Shown here piece by piece: positions 17,880 through 28,969 of a stretch of 64,000 nucleotides of DNA. The notes beneath the pieces were generated by a model that saw only the letters and a list, made by a program, of their open reading frames with translations, did no database searches and was not told where the DNA came from. Both the position numbers and the translations under genes were made by a program. The DNA comes from Mesorhizobium wenxiniae (GTDB lineage Bacteria; Pseudomonadota; Alphaproteobacteria; Rhizobiales; Rhizobiaceae), in contig NZ_NPKH01000020.1 of assembly GCF_002284535.1 (NCBI RefSeq), forward strand, positions 372,001 to 436,000. The letters are read 5' to 3'. Each line of letters begins with the position of its first letter. Positions within the stretch are counted from its first letter, which is position 1.

Positions 17880-19211
17880 TCAGGCGGCCTGCAGCCCTGG
17901 CAGCGCCAGGTCAGCTTCCTCCGGCAAGTCGCCGGCCATTGCTGCGGCAAACTTGGTCTGGTCAAGTTCCCCTTCCCAGCGCGCCACGACCACCGTCGCC
18001 ACCGCATTGCCGACGAAGTTGGTCAGCGCCCGGCATTCCGACATGAAGCGGTCGACGCCGAGGATCAAAGCCATGCCGGCGACCGGCACCGTGGGTACGA
18101 CCGAGAGCGTCGCGGCGAGCGTGATGAAGCCGGCGCCGGTGATGCCGGCGGCACCCTTGGAGCTCAGCATGGCAACGGCGAGCAGCAGGATCTGGTCGCC
18201 GAAGGTGAGCGGCGTGTCGGTCGCCTGCGCTATGAACAAAGCGGCCAGCGTCATGTAGATGTTGGTGCCATCGAGGTTGAAGGAATAGCCGGTCGGGATG
18301 ACCAACCCGACCACCGAGCGGTTGCAGCCGGCGCGCTCCATCTTGGACATCAGGCCCGGCAGTGCCGCTTCCGAGGACGAGGTGCCCAGCACCAGCAGCA
18401 GCTCTTCCTTGATGTAGCGGATCAGCGCCAGGATCGAGAAGCCGTTGTAGCGGGCAACGGCGCCAAGCACCACCAGCACGAACAGCAGCGCGGTCAGATA
18501 GAATGTGCCGATCAGCATCGCGAGGTTGGCGATCGAGCCGATGCCGTATTTGCCAATGGTGAAGGCCATGGCGCCGAAGGCGCCGATCGGCGCGGCCTTC
18601 ATCAGGATGGCGACGAGGCGGAAGATCGGCGTGGTCAGTGCCTGCAGGAAATCGACGACCGGACGGCCGCGGTCGCCGACCATGGCCAAAGCGACACCGA
18701 ACAGCACCGAGAAGAACAGCACCTGCAGGATGTCGCCCTTCGCGAAGGCGCCGGTGATCGTGTCGGGGATGACATTCATCAGGAAGCCGACAATACTGGT
18801 GTCGTGCGCCTTTTCGGCATAGGTCGCCACCTTGGTGGCGTCGAGCGTGGCCGGATCGATATGCATCCCGGCACCCGGCTGGACGACGTTCGACACGACG
18901 AGACCGACGACAAGCGCCAGCGTCGAGAACACCAGGAAATAGATCATCGCCTTGCCGGCGACGCGGCCGATCTTCTGCAGGTCGGCAACGCCGGCGATCC
19001 CGGTCGCCACCGTCAGGAAGATCACCGGCGCGATCACCATCTTCACCAGCTTGATGAAGGCGTCGCCGAACGGCTTCATCGCCTCACCGGTTTCGGGATA
19101 GAAGTGGCCGAGAAGCACACCGGCGGCGATCGCCGCCAGCACCTGCACATAGAGATGCCGGTAGAAGGGAAGTTTGCCGCGCGGCTCGGCGGCAGCGAAT
19201 ACTGTCTGCAT
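17880..19211 (-). CDS. dctA: C4-dicarboxylate:cation symporter DctA
   Basis: A 443-residue inner-membrane transporter for succinate, fumarate and malate, the main carbon supply of nitrogen-fixing rhizobial bacteroids. It belongs to the glutamate/dicarboxylate symporter family. [12 protein letters not shown] is the serine-rich re-entrant loop, [16 protein letters not shown] the conserved cation/substrate motif, and [12 protein letters not shown] the second loop. The ATG at 19211 is preferred because GGAGG precedes it; an ATG four codons upstream is less well placed. It is divergent from dctBD and preceded by a consensus sigma-54 promoter, as in Rhizobium and Sinorhizobium. Confidence 0.95.
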   Translation of the reverse strand: MQTVFAAAEPRGKLPFYRHLYVQVLAAIAAGVLLGHFYPETGEAMKPFGDAFIKLVKMVIAPVIFLTVATGIAGVADLQKIGRVAGKAMIYFLVFSTLALVVGLVVSNVVQPGAGMHIDPATLDATKVATYAEKAHDTSIVGFLMNVIPDTITGAFAKGDILQVLFFSVLFGVALAMVGDRGRPVVDFLQALTTPIFRLVAILMKAAPIGAFGAMAFTIGKYGIGSIANLAMLIGTFYLTALLFVLVVLGAVARYNGFSILALIRYIKEELLLVLGTSSSEAALPGLMSKMERAGCNRSVVGLVIPTGYSFNLDGTNIYMTLAALFIAQATDTPLTFGDQILLLAVAMLSSKGAAGITGAGFITLAATLSVVPTVPVAGMALILGVDRFMSECRALTNFVGNAVATVVVARWEGELDQTKFAAAMAGDLPEEADLALPGLQAA

Positions 19212-19301
19212 GACGTCCTCCATTGTGCTCCGATCGAAAGCTCGACCTCCCGGAGCAATTGCATTGACCTCCAGCAGCCTCGCGACCGCTGAATTCGTGT
19301 T

Positions 19302-19317
19302 TGCAACTGCCGTGCCA
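19302..19317 (-). promoter_or_regulatory. sigma-54 (-24/-12) promoter of dctA
   Basis: Read on the minus strand the sequence is TGGCACGGCAGTTGCA, an almost ideal RpoN promoter with the GG and GC elements ten bases apart. It lies about 90 bases upstream of the dctA ATG. DctD is the expected activator. Confidence 0.9.
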
Positions 19318-19361
19318 GACTGCGTGGAAGAGAATTTCCCTATGATTTTATTGAATATTCT

Positions 19362-19440
19362 CGAAATCGAGGTTTCGTTTCGCGCATAGGAAGTGCGGAT
19401 ATTCGCATAGCCGAATTGTGCTTTGTGCGAAAACATGCAC
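19362..19440. promoter_or_regulatory. candidate DctD binding sites
   Basis: Three imperfect dyads lie upstream of the sigma-54 promoter: CGAAA/TTTCG arms at 19362-19377, GTGCGGATATTCGCAT at 19393-19408, and GTGC/GCAC arms at 19425-19440. Tandem dyads at this distance are where DctD binds in other rhizobia. The last one overlaps the proposed dctB start. Confidence 0.55.
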
Positions 19441-21323
19441 AGATGGCTGATGCTGCAACGCCCCGCCGCTGCCCCGTTTTCAACGCCCCAACCGTCGACG
19501 CCCGAGCAACTCGGCAGGCGAGCGCGCCGTGCCTGGCTGCTGTTTGCGGCCATCGCCCTTGCGATCGCCACGGCCGCACTTTACGGCGCAGGCCTTTATG
19601 GCCGCACCACGGAGGTTGGGGCACTGGCGGCGCAAGGCCGCACCGACGCCAATCTGAAGGTCGCGCTGCTGCGCGCCGTGCTGGAGAGCCCGCGCGCCCT
19701 GCCCCTGCTTTTGTCGGAGGACCAGCAGGTGCGCGACGCGCTGGCACAGAAAAGTGCTGCTGCGGTCGATGTGCTGAACCGCAAGCTTGAAGGGCTGGTC
19801 TCCGGCACCAAGGCTTCGGTGCTCTATGTCATCGGCACCGAAGGGCTGGCGATCGCCTCCAGCAACTGGCGCGAGCCGATCAGCTTCGTCGGCAACGACT
19901 ACCGATTTCGCGATTATTTCTCCGGCGCGATGCGGGCCGGAACTGCCGAATATTTCGCGCTCGGCAATGTCAGCAAACGCCCCGGTCTCTACATCTCGCG
20001 CCGCGTCGGCGATGATGCCGCACCGCTCGGCGTCGTTGTCGTCAAGGCGGAGTTCGACCAGCTCGAGGCCGACTGGCACGAGGCGAACCGCCCGGCCTAT
20101 GTCAGCGACGAGAATGGCGTCGTCCTGATCACCAGCGTGCCGTCCTGGCGCTTCATGACGACCGGGCCGCTTGCCGGGCCTGATCTTGCCGCCATTCAGA
20201 ACAGCCAGCAGTTCGGCGACGCACCGCTGATGCCATTGCCGATCACGCGCCCGCAGGCGCTCAGCCCGGACGTGTCGATCATCAATGCGGTGACGCCCGG
20301 CGGCAACGACGCGGAATATCTCAGGCTTTCTACGCCGGTCCCTTCGACTCCGTGGCGGCTCGACTATCTCGTCCCGGCCGAAGCGCCGATCGCCGCCGCG
20401 GTCCGTGAAATGCGGCTCCTTGCACTCGGCGTCATTGTCCCGTTGCTCGGCCTTGCTGCGTATCTGTTGTGGCGGCGGCAGTCGGGGCAAATGCGGATCG
20501 CCGCCGAACAGGCGGCGCGCACCGAGCTCGAACGCCGCGTCGTCGAACGGACCGAGGATCTGAGCCGCGCCCGCGACCGGCTGCAGGCGGAGATATCACA
20601 CCATCGCAGCACGGAAGCCAAGCTGCAGGTGGTGCAGCAGGATCTGGTCCAAGCCAACCGCCTCGCCATCCTCGGCCAGGTCGCCGCCGGCGTCGCCCAT
20701 GAGATCAACCAGCCGGTCGCCACCATACGCGCCTATGCCGACAACGCCCGCGTCTTCCTCGACAGGAAGCAGACCTCGCCGGTCGAGGAAAATCTCGGCG
20801 CCATCGCAGCGCTGACCGAACGCATCGGCACTATCACCGAGGAGTTGAAGGCCTTTGCCCGCAAAGGCCGCGCCGCCGCCGAGCCTGTCGAACTGCGCGG
20901 CGTCATCGAGGGCGCCGTGGTGCTGTTGAGAAGCCGCTTTGCCGGCCGGCTCGAAGCGCTGGCCATCGACCTGCCGCCGCCGAGCCTCAAGGTCATGGGC
21001 AACCAAGTCCGGCTCGAACAGGTGCTGATCAACATCTTCCAGAACGCGCTGGAAGCGCTGGACGGCCGCGACGATGCCAGGGTGCAGGTCTCGGTCGAAG
21101 ACACGACGGATGGGGTCACGGTCGGCGTGTCCGACAACGGCTCGGGCATTCCGCCCGCAATCCTCAAATCGCTGTTCACGCCGTTCAACACATCGAAGGA
21201 AAAAGGCCTCGGCCTTGGTCTCGTCATCTCGAAGGACATCGTCGCCGATTACGGCGGACGCATCGAGGTTTCGAGCGACGACAGCGGCACCCGCTTCACC
21301 ATCCATCTTGCAAAAGCAGCGTA

Positions 21324-21324
<1 letters not shown>
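19435..21324 (+). CDS. dctB: C4-dicarboxylate sensor histidine kinase DctB
   Basis: A 629-residue membrane sensor kinase. A transmembrane helix lies near residues 30-50, a periplasmic double-PAS-type sensor domain follows to about 315, and a second helix near 330-347 leads into a coiled region. The dimerisation/phosphoacceptor box [20 protein letters not shown] carries the phospho-His at about residue 422. The ATPase domain shows the N box ([11 protein letters not shown]), G1 (VSDNGSGIP) and G2 ([12 protein letters not shown]). The start is uncertain: ATG 19435 is used, TTG 19423 is also open. Its TAA overlaps the dctD ATG (TAATG). Confidence 0.93.
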
Positions 21325-22694
<1,370 letters not shown>

Positions 22695-22806
22695 AGGGCC
22701 GACAGGCCGGCAAGCGTCGGCGACCCTTCCGTGGCCTTGCTCCGAACGCCGATTCCGATCTTCGCGATCATGCGCTAGACTTGCAGGAACTCAACCGGGC
22801 TGACCC

Positions 22807-23532
22807 ATGATTGTCCAGACCTGCATCAATGGCGCGCGCAGCGCCGATTTTCATCCGCAACTGCCGCTTGACCCCGGAGCCATGGCGCGTGACGGCGCGG
22901 CCTGCGTCGCTGCCGGTGCCGCCGAGCTGCATGTCCATGCGCGCGGGCTCGACGGCCGGGAAAGCCTCGCTCCTGAGGCGATCGACCGCACCATCCTTGC
23001 CCTCCGCCGCGCCTGCCCGGGAACGCTGATCGGTGTCTCCACCGGTGCCTGGATCGAGAACGACGACGAGCGGACGCTTGCCGCGATCGCCAGCTGGAGC
23101 GAGCTGCCCGACTATGCCTCGGTCAATCTGAGCGAGAAGGCCGCGCCCGAGGTCATGCAAAGCCTGCGGCAGCGGGGCATCGGCATCGAGGCCGGGCTCG
23201 CCTCCGTCGCTGATGCCGAGCGCCTGGTCCGGCTCGACCGTGGCAGCCAGGTGCTGCGCATCCTGATCGAGATCTCCGAGCAGGCGCTGGACGCGGCATG
23301 GGAAGTCAGCGACGGCATCGCGGCCGTGCTTGACCGCGCCGGGATTGGACGGGCGATCCTGCTGCATGGCGAAAACGCGACAGTCTGGCCATTGGTGCAC
23401 CGGGCGGCAGAGCGCAACTGGTCGACGCGTGTCGGGCTGGAAGACGGCAAAGAGCTTCCGGACGGCGCTACGGCATCAGGCAATGCCGCACTGACGGCTG
23501 CTGCCGTCGCGATCTTCCGGGCCGGTCGCTGA
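22807..23532 (+). CDS. BKACE-family (beta-keto acid cleavage, DUF849) protein
   Basis: A 241-residue TIM-barrel protein of the family named for 3-keto-5-aminohexanoate cleavage enzyme. These enzymes condense a beta-keto acid with acetyl-CoA. The N-terminal TCINGARS differs from the longer family's usual opening, and ELHVHAR in the first third carries the paired His residues that bind the metal. VSTGAWIE and SVNLSEKAAPEV follow. It is shorter than the roughly 280-310 residues usual in the family, so it belongs to a compact subgroup whose substrate is unknown. It follows dctD after 112 bases and may or may not share its transcript. Confidence 0.75.
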   Translation: MIVQTCINGARSADFHPQLPLDPGAMARDGAACVAAGAAELHVHARGLDGRESLAPEAIDRTILALRRACPGTLIGVSTGAWIENDDERTLAAIASWSELPDYASVNLSEKAAPEVMQSLRQRGIGIEAGLASVADAERLVRLDRGSQVLRILIEISEQALDAAWEVSDGIAAVLDRAGIGRAILLHGENATVWPLVHRAAERNWSTRVGLEDGKELPDGATASGNAALTAAAVAIFRAGR

Positions 23533-23588
23533 TTCATCCCACAGGTTTCGGGCGCCTTGCCTGACCAGGATCTTTTCGGGATCCTGCG

Positions 23589-24418
23589 TCAGGCCACGTC
23601 CCGCAAAGTCGAACGCGGCGTCGCCGACTTGGCGCCGGTGCGATCCTCGTGAAGCGCGAAACCCGCGGCGCCCGGATCGCCCAGTTCGGGACGGAGCTGC
23701 ATGCTCGGGATGTGGTAGTCCCCGCCATTCTGCTGCCGATAGGGAATGGGCCGGATTGTCTCGAGCGTCCGCATTCTTTCTCGCAGCCGATCCGCGACAG
23801 GCTCGAAATCGGCCTCCCCAAAACGATCCACTCTGTAGACCACGAACGGCGGAAGCACGTCGTAGCCTGGATAGTAAAGGATCCCGTGATTGATCGGGAA
23901 CAGCAAGTCGTCGATCGGGCCGTTGACGCCGCGGGCGGAGTAATGCTCTTTCCAGCCGCCGGTGGTCACGATCAGCATAGCGCGCTTGCCGGCGAGCGTT
24001 CCCTCACCAAAGCGATCACCCCACCGCTTGTCGCTATGCTCGCCGACACCATAGGCGAAGCCGTAGGCGTACACCCGGTCGACCCAGCCCTTGAGGATCG
24101 CCGGCATGGCGTACCACCACAGCGGAACTGGAGGATCAGCGTGTCGGCCCACAGCAGCTTGTCGATTTCCGCTTTAACGTCACCGGTCAGAGTGTTGGTC
24201 GCAAAAGCTTTTTTGGATGCCGCAGCCGGCAGGAGGCGTTCTTCGGGCGGCCACGACGGAAAGTCGGCACGGTCCACCTCGGATTTCCAGCCATCGGCAT
24301 AGAGGTCCGATATCAGCACCTCGTGGCCCTGGGCCTCGAGTTCCCTGATGGCGACGTCACGCAGTGCACCGTTGAGCGAACGCGGTTCAGGATGAGCAAA
24401 AACAAGCAGGACTTTCAT
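23589..24418 (-). pseudogene. NAD(P)H:quinone oxidoreductase (flavodoxin-2 fold), frameshifted
   Basis: The first frame begins MKVLLVFAHPEPRSLNGAL, the FMN-binding start of the family, and runs to DTLILQF. The protein then continues in the next frame with PLWWYAMPAILKGWVDRVYA, a GERAMLIVTTGG-like strand (AGKRAMLIVTTGG) and NHGILYYPGYDVLPPFVVY. The break is at 24124-24125, where one more G on the plus strand (GG to GGG) would restore a single frame of about 276 residues. The intact protein would reduce quinones or drugs using FMN. It is divergent from a LysR gene, a common pairing. Loss of function or a sequencing error are both possible. Confidence 0.82.
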
Positions 24419-24487
24419 GGGTCAACTCCGAAGGAAGGACGATCGACGCTAAGGTAGCCAGCCCCGGGATGATCCTCTATATCTGAG

Positions 24488-24502
24488 TAATGCATAAGAT
24501 TA
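24488..24502. promoter_or_regulatory. palindromic site between quinone reductase and LysR genes
   Basis: TAAT and ATTA arms are separated by seven bases, directly upstream of the LysR start in a 93-base divergent promoter region. This is the shape of a LysR recognition box; the call is tentative. Confidence 0.35.
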
Positions 24503-24511
24503 TGCCGAATA

Positions 24512-25435
24512 ATGGATAGGTCTGACGTCACACTCGAGCGCATGCGCACCTTCGTTCGCGTCGCCGAGCGCGGCAGCCTCTCGGCGGTGGCGCGCGAACT
24601 CGGAGTTGGGCAGTCGACGGTCACACGGCATCTGCGCGAGCTCGAAGACGCCGTCGGCGTGCCCTTGCTCAGCAGGACCACCCGGCGTGTCACGATGACC
24701 GATGAAGGCAGCCGTTACTATGCCGACGCCGTCCAGATCCTGCGCCTCGTCGAGCAGGCCGGCGATGAGGCACGGGGCACCCGCGGCGCGTCGGCCGGCA
24801 CGATCCGGATATCCTGCACGGCGGCGCTCGGGGTCTTGCACATCAGCCGGCTGATCTTCGCCTTTCAGGACCGCTATCCCGACATCGGGGTCGATCTCAG
24901 CCTCACCGACGAGCGCATCGACCTTGTGCGGGAGGGCGTCGACATCGCGCTTCGCCTCGGTCCGCTCACCGACAGCTCGATGAAACTGCGGGCGCTCGGC
25001 CAGTCCCGGCGTCTGCTGGTGGCGTCCCCGGCCTATCTGGCGGCGCGGGGCAGACCGGCTGTCCCGCAGGACCTGCCTGACCATGAAGGCATCCGGATGT
25101 CGAACATCGCAGGAAGCGACACGCTCGCCCTGCAGGGGCCGGGCGGTGAACGCCACGCGGTTCCTTTTGGCGGCCGATTTCGGGTCGACCACGGGCTTGC
25201 CGCGCGCGAAGCGCTCGTCGCCGGGCGCGGCATCGCACCTGCCCATCACTGGCTTGTCGACGATCTCCTCGCCGCCGGCCGGCTGGAAGTGATCCTGCCA
25301 GACTACACCCCGCCTCCCATACCGCTGAGCATGCTGATCCTTCCCGAACGCGCGGGCATTGCCCGGGTCCGGCTGCTGGTCGACTTTCTCGCCGAGCGGA
25401 TCGGCGGCATTCCGGGGATTGGGAAGCCGCGTTAG
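24512..25435 (+). CDS. LysR-family transcriptional regulator
   Basis: A 307-residue LysR protein. The DNA-binding part is FVRVAERGSLSAVARELGVG followed by STVTRHLRELE, and the effector domain contains LVREGVDIALRLGPL. It is divergent from the frameshifted quinone reductase gene, with 93 bases between starts, and probably controls that gene in response to an electrophile or quinone. No second target is evident. Confidence 0.87.
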   Translation: MDRSDVTLERMRTFVRVAERGSLSAVARELGVGQSTVTRHLRELEDAVGVPLLSRTTRRVTMTDEGSRYYADAVQILRLVEQAGDEARGTRGASAGTIRISCTAALGVLHISRLIFAFQDRYPDIGVDLSLTDERIDLVREGVDIALRLGPLTDSSMKLRALGQSRRLLVASPAYLAARGRPAVPQDLPDHEGIRMSNIAGSDTLALQGPGGERHAVPFGGRFRVDHGLAAREALVAGRGIAPAHHWLVDDLLAAGRLEVILPDYTPPPIPLSMLILPERAGIARVRLLVDFLAERIGGIPGIGKPR

Positions 25436-25597
25436 CCGGCGTGTCCTCGGTCGGCTGCGGCACCGGCAACGCCCTCCCGTCTTCCGGAATACATCATCCG
25501 GCCTTGTTGACAGCGGCCGAATGCTCTTGCGATTTCAAAAAATACGCCCTAAGCTGTTTTCATATCAGAAAGAAAACTCCATCATTTCTTTTCATTT

Positions 25598-26149
25598 ATG
25601 AAAGTTTGAACGCTGCGGGAACATCTCGATCAGACCGACCGGCGACTGGTCAAGCTGCTGTCGCAGGATGCGCAGCTTGGCGTCAACCGGCTCGCCGAGA
25701 AGATGGCCGTCTCCGTCCCGACGGTGCGCATGCGGCTGCGCAACCTGCTCGACCGCAACCTGCTCAAGATCGTCGGCCTGCTCAACCTGACCGAGCGCCC
25801 CGAACTGATCTCGGCCATCGTCGGCATCAATGCGCAGGGCCGAGGCCGCGCCCGGGAACTGGCGCAACGCATCGCCGAACTGCCTTTCGTGAACTCGGCC
25901 TCCGTCGTCACCGGACGCTTCGACATCATCGTCGACGTGACGGTGGCGGGCGACGTTGCCGATCTCTACCGCGTCACCAGCGAGCTGATCCCCGGCGCGG
26001 GCGAGCCAGGCGAAGTCGTGCGCAGCGAGACGTTCGTCGTCATGGCCTCCTGCAACAAATGGGTCAGCCTGCCGGAAGGCTGCTGGTCGGATGAGACCAA
26101 GCGCGACGAAACTGGGCGGCACGAAACTGGCCGAAAGGAAATGCCATGA
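25598..26149 (+). CDS. Lrp/AsnC-family regulator with an early in-frame TGA
   Basis: The helix-turn-helix LGVNRLAEKMAVSVPTVRMR and the C-terminal RAM ligand domain (ASVVTGRFDIIVDVTV) are intact. In frame, an ATG at 25598 is followed by Lys, Val, then TGA at 25607, and then the complete domain starting TLREHLDQTDRR. No ATG, GTG or TTG lies between that TGA and the ATG at 25703, which is inside the helix-turn-helix. So the gene is either inactivated by one base change, starts at a rare codon, or carries a sequencing error. The C-terminus has a short repeat (DETKRDETGRHETGR). Its stop overlaps the next gene by ATGA, so it likely regulates that unit. Confidence 0.7.
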
Positions 26150-27309
26150 AGATCGCGGTTCTCGGCGGCCTTGGCCTGCAAGGCCGGGCGGCGATCGCCG
26201 ATCTCGTCGCCAGCGCCGGTGTCGAAGAAGTCGTCTGCGTCGATACCGCGCCGGATGGCGCGGCCCGGCTTGGCGGCCTGACCGACCTCGCCCGCGTGCG
26301 TTTCGTCGTGCCCGAGGGCGCGATCGCCCCTGTGTTGGCGAACGTGCTGGCGGGTGTCGACGCCGCCATCGATCTGTTGCCGCAGCCGCTGATGCGCGAG
26401 GCGGTGCAGGCCGCGATCGCGACGCGCACGCCGCTGGTCACCACCAATTACGGCAAGACGATCGCCGACCTTGCCCCGGCGGCACAAAAGGCCGGCGTCT
26501 CGATCATGACCGAATGCGGGCTCGACCCCGGCATCGACCTCGTGCTCTACGCACGCGCCGCAAGGCAGTTCGACGCCATCACGGCGATCGACTCCTATTG
26601 CGGCGGCATCCCCGAGCCGAAAGCGATGGCCAAGCCGCTGCGCTACAAGGTGAGCTGGAACTTCGACATGGTTCTGATGAGCCAGAACCGCGACAGCGTG
26701 CTGGTCGAGGACGGCACGCGGGTCGATGTGCCGGCCGGCCAGCAACACGACAATCCGTTCATCCATCAGATCGAGGTCGAGGGGCTGGGCAGACTGGAAG
26801 CCTTCCCCAATGGCGATGCGGCGCACTATGCCGGCATGCTTGCAGCCGCCAAGGGGCTGCAGCGCTCCGGCCGCTATTCGCTGCGCTGGCCGGGCTGGTC
26901 GGCGTTCTGGGCGCCGCTGAAGGAGCTTGGCTTCCTTTCCGAAGACAAGGTGCCCGGCGTTGGCGCCAGCCCGCGCGAATTTCTCGGCCGGCTGCTCGGC
27001 CCGCAACTGCACTATGGCACCGATGAGAAGGACCTTTGCGTGATGCGCAACGTCTTTACCGGCATCCAAGGCGGTCGCTGCAAGACGGTGACGTCGGACC
27101 TGGTCATCGAACGCGATCTGGCCTCCGGCCTGTTCGGCATGAGCCTCGGCGTCGGCTATCCCGCCAGCATCGTGGCGCAGATGCTGGCGCGGGGCGAAAT
27201 CACTGAACCCGGGCTGCTCAACCCGCTGCTGCATGTGCCCGACGGCCGCTTCCTCGACGAACTGGCTCGGCGCGGTATACGAGTATCCGAAACGATCAGC
27301 TGGGACTGA
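26146..27309 (+). CDS. saccharopine dehydrogenase-like NAD(P)-dependent protein
   Basis: A 387-residue two-domain protein. The N-terminal Rossmann motif is KIAVLGGLGLQGRAA, and a TECGLDPGID stretch near residue 125 is typical of saccharopine dehydrogenase and related lysine-pathway reductases. The family makes or breaks imine-derived amino acid bonds, for example in lysine or opine-like metabolism; the exact substrate is unknown. It is translationally coupled to the AsnC regulator gene and followed by a polar amino-acid ABC importer, so it probably acts on the amino acid that the importer brings in. Confidence 0.8.
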   Translation: MKIAVLGGLGLQGRAAIADLVASAGVEEVVCVDTAPDGAARLGGLTDLARVRFVVPEGAIAPVLANVLAGVDAAIDLLPQPLMREAVQAAIATRTPLVTTNYGKTIADLAPAAQKAGVSIMTECGLDPGIDLVLYARAARQFDAITAIDSYCGGIPEPKAMAKPLRYKVSWNFDMVLMSQNRDSVLVEDGTRVDVPAGQQHDNPFIHQIEVEGLGRLEAFPNGDAAHYAGMLAAAKGLQRSGRYSLRWPGWSAFWAPLKELGFLSEDKVPGVGASPREFLGRLLGPQLHYGTDEKDLCVMRNVFTGIQGGRCKTVTSDLVIERDLASGLFGMSLGVGYPASIVAQMLARGEITEPGLLNPLLHVPDGRFLDELARRGIRVSETISWD

Positions 27310-27421
27310 AGGATTTTCGAACGGTGGTCGCCGCCGGCAACGGCGCTGCCGCTCAAAAAGCACCCGCCAAGGGTGGAACAACAAAGTGAAAACAACAAAC
27401 GACAACAAGGAGGAATGCCCA

Positions 27422-28210
27422 ATGAAGATTGCCAAGCTTTTCATCGCAGGCCTTGCGCTCGCCGGCCTCACAGCCGCCGCCAGCGCTGGAACGCTCGACG
27501 ACATCACCAAGCGCGGTGAGCTGCGCGTTGCCGTGCAGACGCAAGGACCGCCCTTCTCGCTGGTCGGCGCCGCCGGCGAGCGCACCGGCAGTTCGGTCGA
27601 GCTCGCTGAGCTGATGGCCAAGGAAATGGGCGTGAAGATCACCTTTCTCGATTTCGACTGGGATGGACTGATCCCGGCGCTGCTCTCGGGCAAGGCCGAT
27701 CTTCTGGTCGCCGACATGACGCCGACGCTGGCGCGGGCGATGAAGGTCGCGTTCACCAAGCCCTACATGTACACGGGCAGCACCGTCTTCACCAAGGCAG
27801 ACGGCAAGTTCAAATCCACCGAGGATTGCAAGGCGAAAGGCACCAGGATCGCAGTGCTGCTCGGCGCCACCGGCGAGAAAGAGGCCAAGACGGCCTTCCC
27901 CGATGCCGAGATCAAGAGCTACAAGGGCGGCGGCCCGCTGCTGCTCGACGCCGTCAACAACGGCCAGGCCGATTGCGGCGTCAACGACGTGTCGGCGGTC
28001 AAGGGCCAGTCGACCGCCTATCCGGCCGGCAGCTTCACCATCATGCCGGACATGCTGTCGAAGGAGCCGCTGGCCTTCGCCACGCGCTATGACGAGCAGG
28101 ACCTGCTGATCTGGATGAACCTGTTCCTCGACCAGGTCAGCCTCGACGGCCGCCTGCAGAAGAACCTCGACTACTGGGTCAATTCCGACGACTGGAAGAA
28201 AGACCACTAA
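27422..28210 (+). CDS. polar amino-acid ABC transporter substrate-binding protein
   Basis: A 262-residue periplasmic protein with a 22-residue signal peptide (MKIAKLFIAGLALAGLTAAA, cleaved near ASAG). The mature part starts LDDITKRGELRVAVQTQGPP, the usual opening of family 3 solute-binding proteins, and contains DGLIPALLSGKADLLVADMT. AAGGAGG precedes the ATG. It belongs to an importer completed by two permeases and an ATPase downstream. The substrate is unknown, perhaps a basic amino acid given the coupled dehydrogenase. Confidence 0.88.
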   Translation: MKIAKLFIAGLALAGLTAAASAGTLDDITKRGELRVAVQTQGPPFSLVGAAGERTGSSVELAELMAKEMGVKITFLDFDWDGLIPALLSGKADLLVADMTPTLARAMKVAFTKPYMYTGSTVFTKADGKFKSTEDCKAKGTRIAVLLGATGEKEAKTAFPDAEIKSYKGGGPLLLDAVNNGQADCGVNDVSAVKGQSTAYPAGSFTIMPDMLSKEPLAFATRYDEQDLLIWMNLFLDQVSLDGRLQKNLDYWVNSDDWKKDH

Positions 28211-28222
28211 GCAGCAATAGGC

Positions 28223-28264
28223 CCGAACAGCTTTGCGCGCGCCTCGCGCCGCGAAGCTGTTCGG
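28223..28264 (+). promoter_or_regulatory. intercistronic hairpin after the binding-protein gene
   Basis: A 15-base stem, CCGAACAGCTTTGCG paired with CGCGAAGCTGTTCGG with one G-U pair, and a 12-base loop lies between the binding-protein and permease genes. Such hairpins protect the upstream message and allow the binding protein to be made in excess over the permeases. Confidence 0.65.
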
Positions 28265-28297
28265 AATCCGTTTCGCCCGGGGGAAATCCGCCCAACG

Positions 28298-28969
28298 ATG
28301 CTCGAAAACTTCAGCTTCCGCACCATCGTCGAATATCTGCCCTTGTTCGGGCAAGGACTCGTCACGACCGTGTGGCTGTCCCTTCTCTCCTTTGCCGGCG
28401 CGCTTGCCGTCGGCATCTTGCTTAGCGCCATGAACCTGCAGCGCGGGTGGCTGTTTCGCGTGCCGGCCAAGGCCTATATCGACGCGGTGCGCGCCACGCC
28501 CTTGCTGGCGCAGCTCTATTTCCTCTATTTCGGCCTGCCCCGCCTCGGCATCATCCTGCCCGAGCTCGTCGTCGGCATTCTCGCTTTGTCGCTGAATAGC
28601 GGCGCCTATGTCGCCGAGATCATTCGCGCCGGCATCCTGTCGATCCCGCGCGGCCAGGTCGAGGCCGGCGTCGCCTCGGGGATGACCTATGTCCAGCGCA
28701 TGCGCCTGGTCATCCTGCCGCAAGCGTTCAAGGTCACGATCCCGCCGCTGCTCGGACAGGCGATCGTGCTGGTCAAGGATTCCGCGTTGCTATCGCTGAT
28801 CGCGGTCGCCGAACTGACGCGCGCCGGACAATTGCTCGCCTCCGACCGCTTCATGCCGGCGGAAGGTTTTATCACCATCGCCGCCTTCTATCTCCTGCTC
28901 TATTACGGGCTGAAGGGACTGGCGGCGCTGTCCGGGCGCTGGCTCGGCCAAGCGGGGGCCCGGACATGA
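28298..28969 (+). CDS. amino-acid ABC transporter permease (first)
   Basis: A 223-residue permease of the HisM/HisQ type with about five helices. The N-terminal [20 protein letters not shown] and the EAA-type loop [20 protein letters not shown] near residue 127 are typical. It follows the intercistronic hairpin and overlaps the next permease gene by four bases (ATGA, 28966-28969). Confidence 0.87.
   Translation: MLENFSFRTIVEYLPLFGQGLVTTVWLSLLSFAGALAVGILLSAMNLQRGWLFRVPAKAYIDAVRATPLLAQLYFLYFGLPRLGIILPELVVGILALSLNSGAYVAEIIRAGILSIPRGQVEAGVASGMTYVQRMRLVILPQAFKVTIPPLLGQAIVLVKDSALLSLIAVAELTRAGQLLASDRFMPAEGFITIAAFYLLLYYGLKGLAALSGRWLGQAGART

Noticed and set aside
25966..27759. 597-codon open frame on the minus strand
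   Set aside because: It lies opposite the saccharopine dehydrogenase-like gene, has no ribosome-binding site or family resemblance, and has the His/Arg/Ala-rich composition typical of antisense frames in high-GC DNA.
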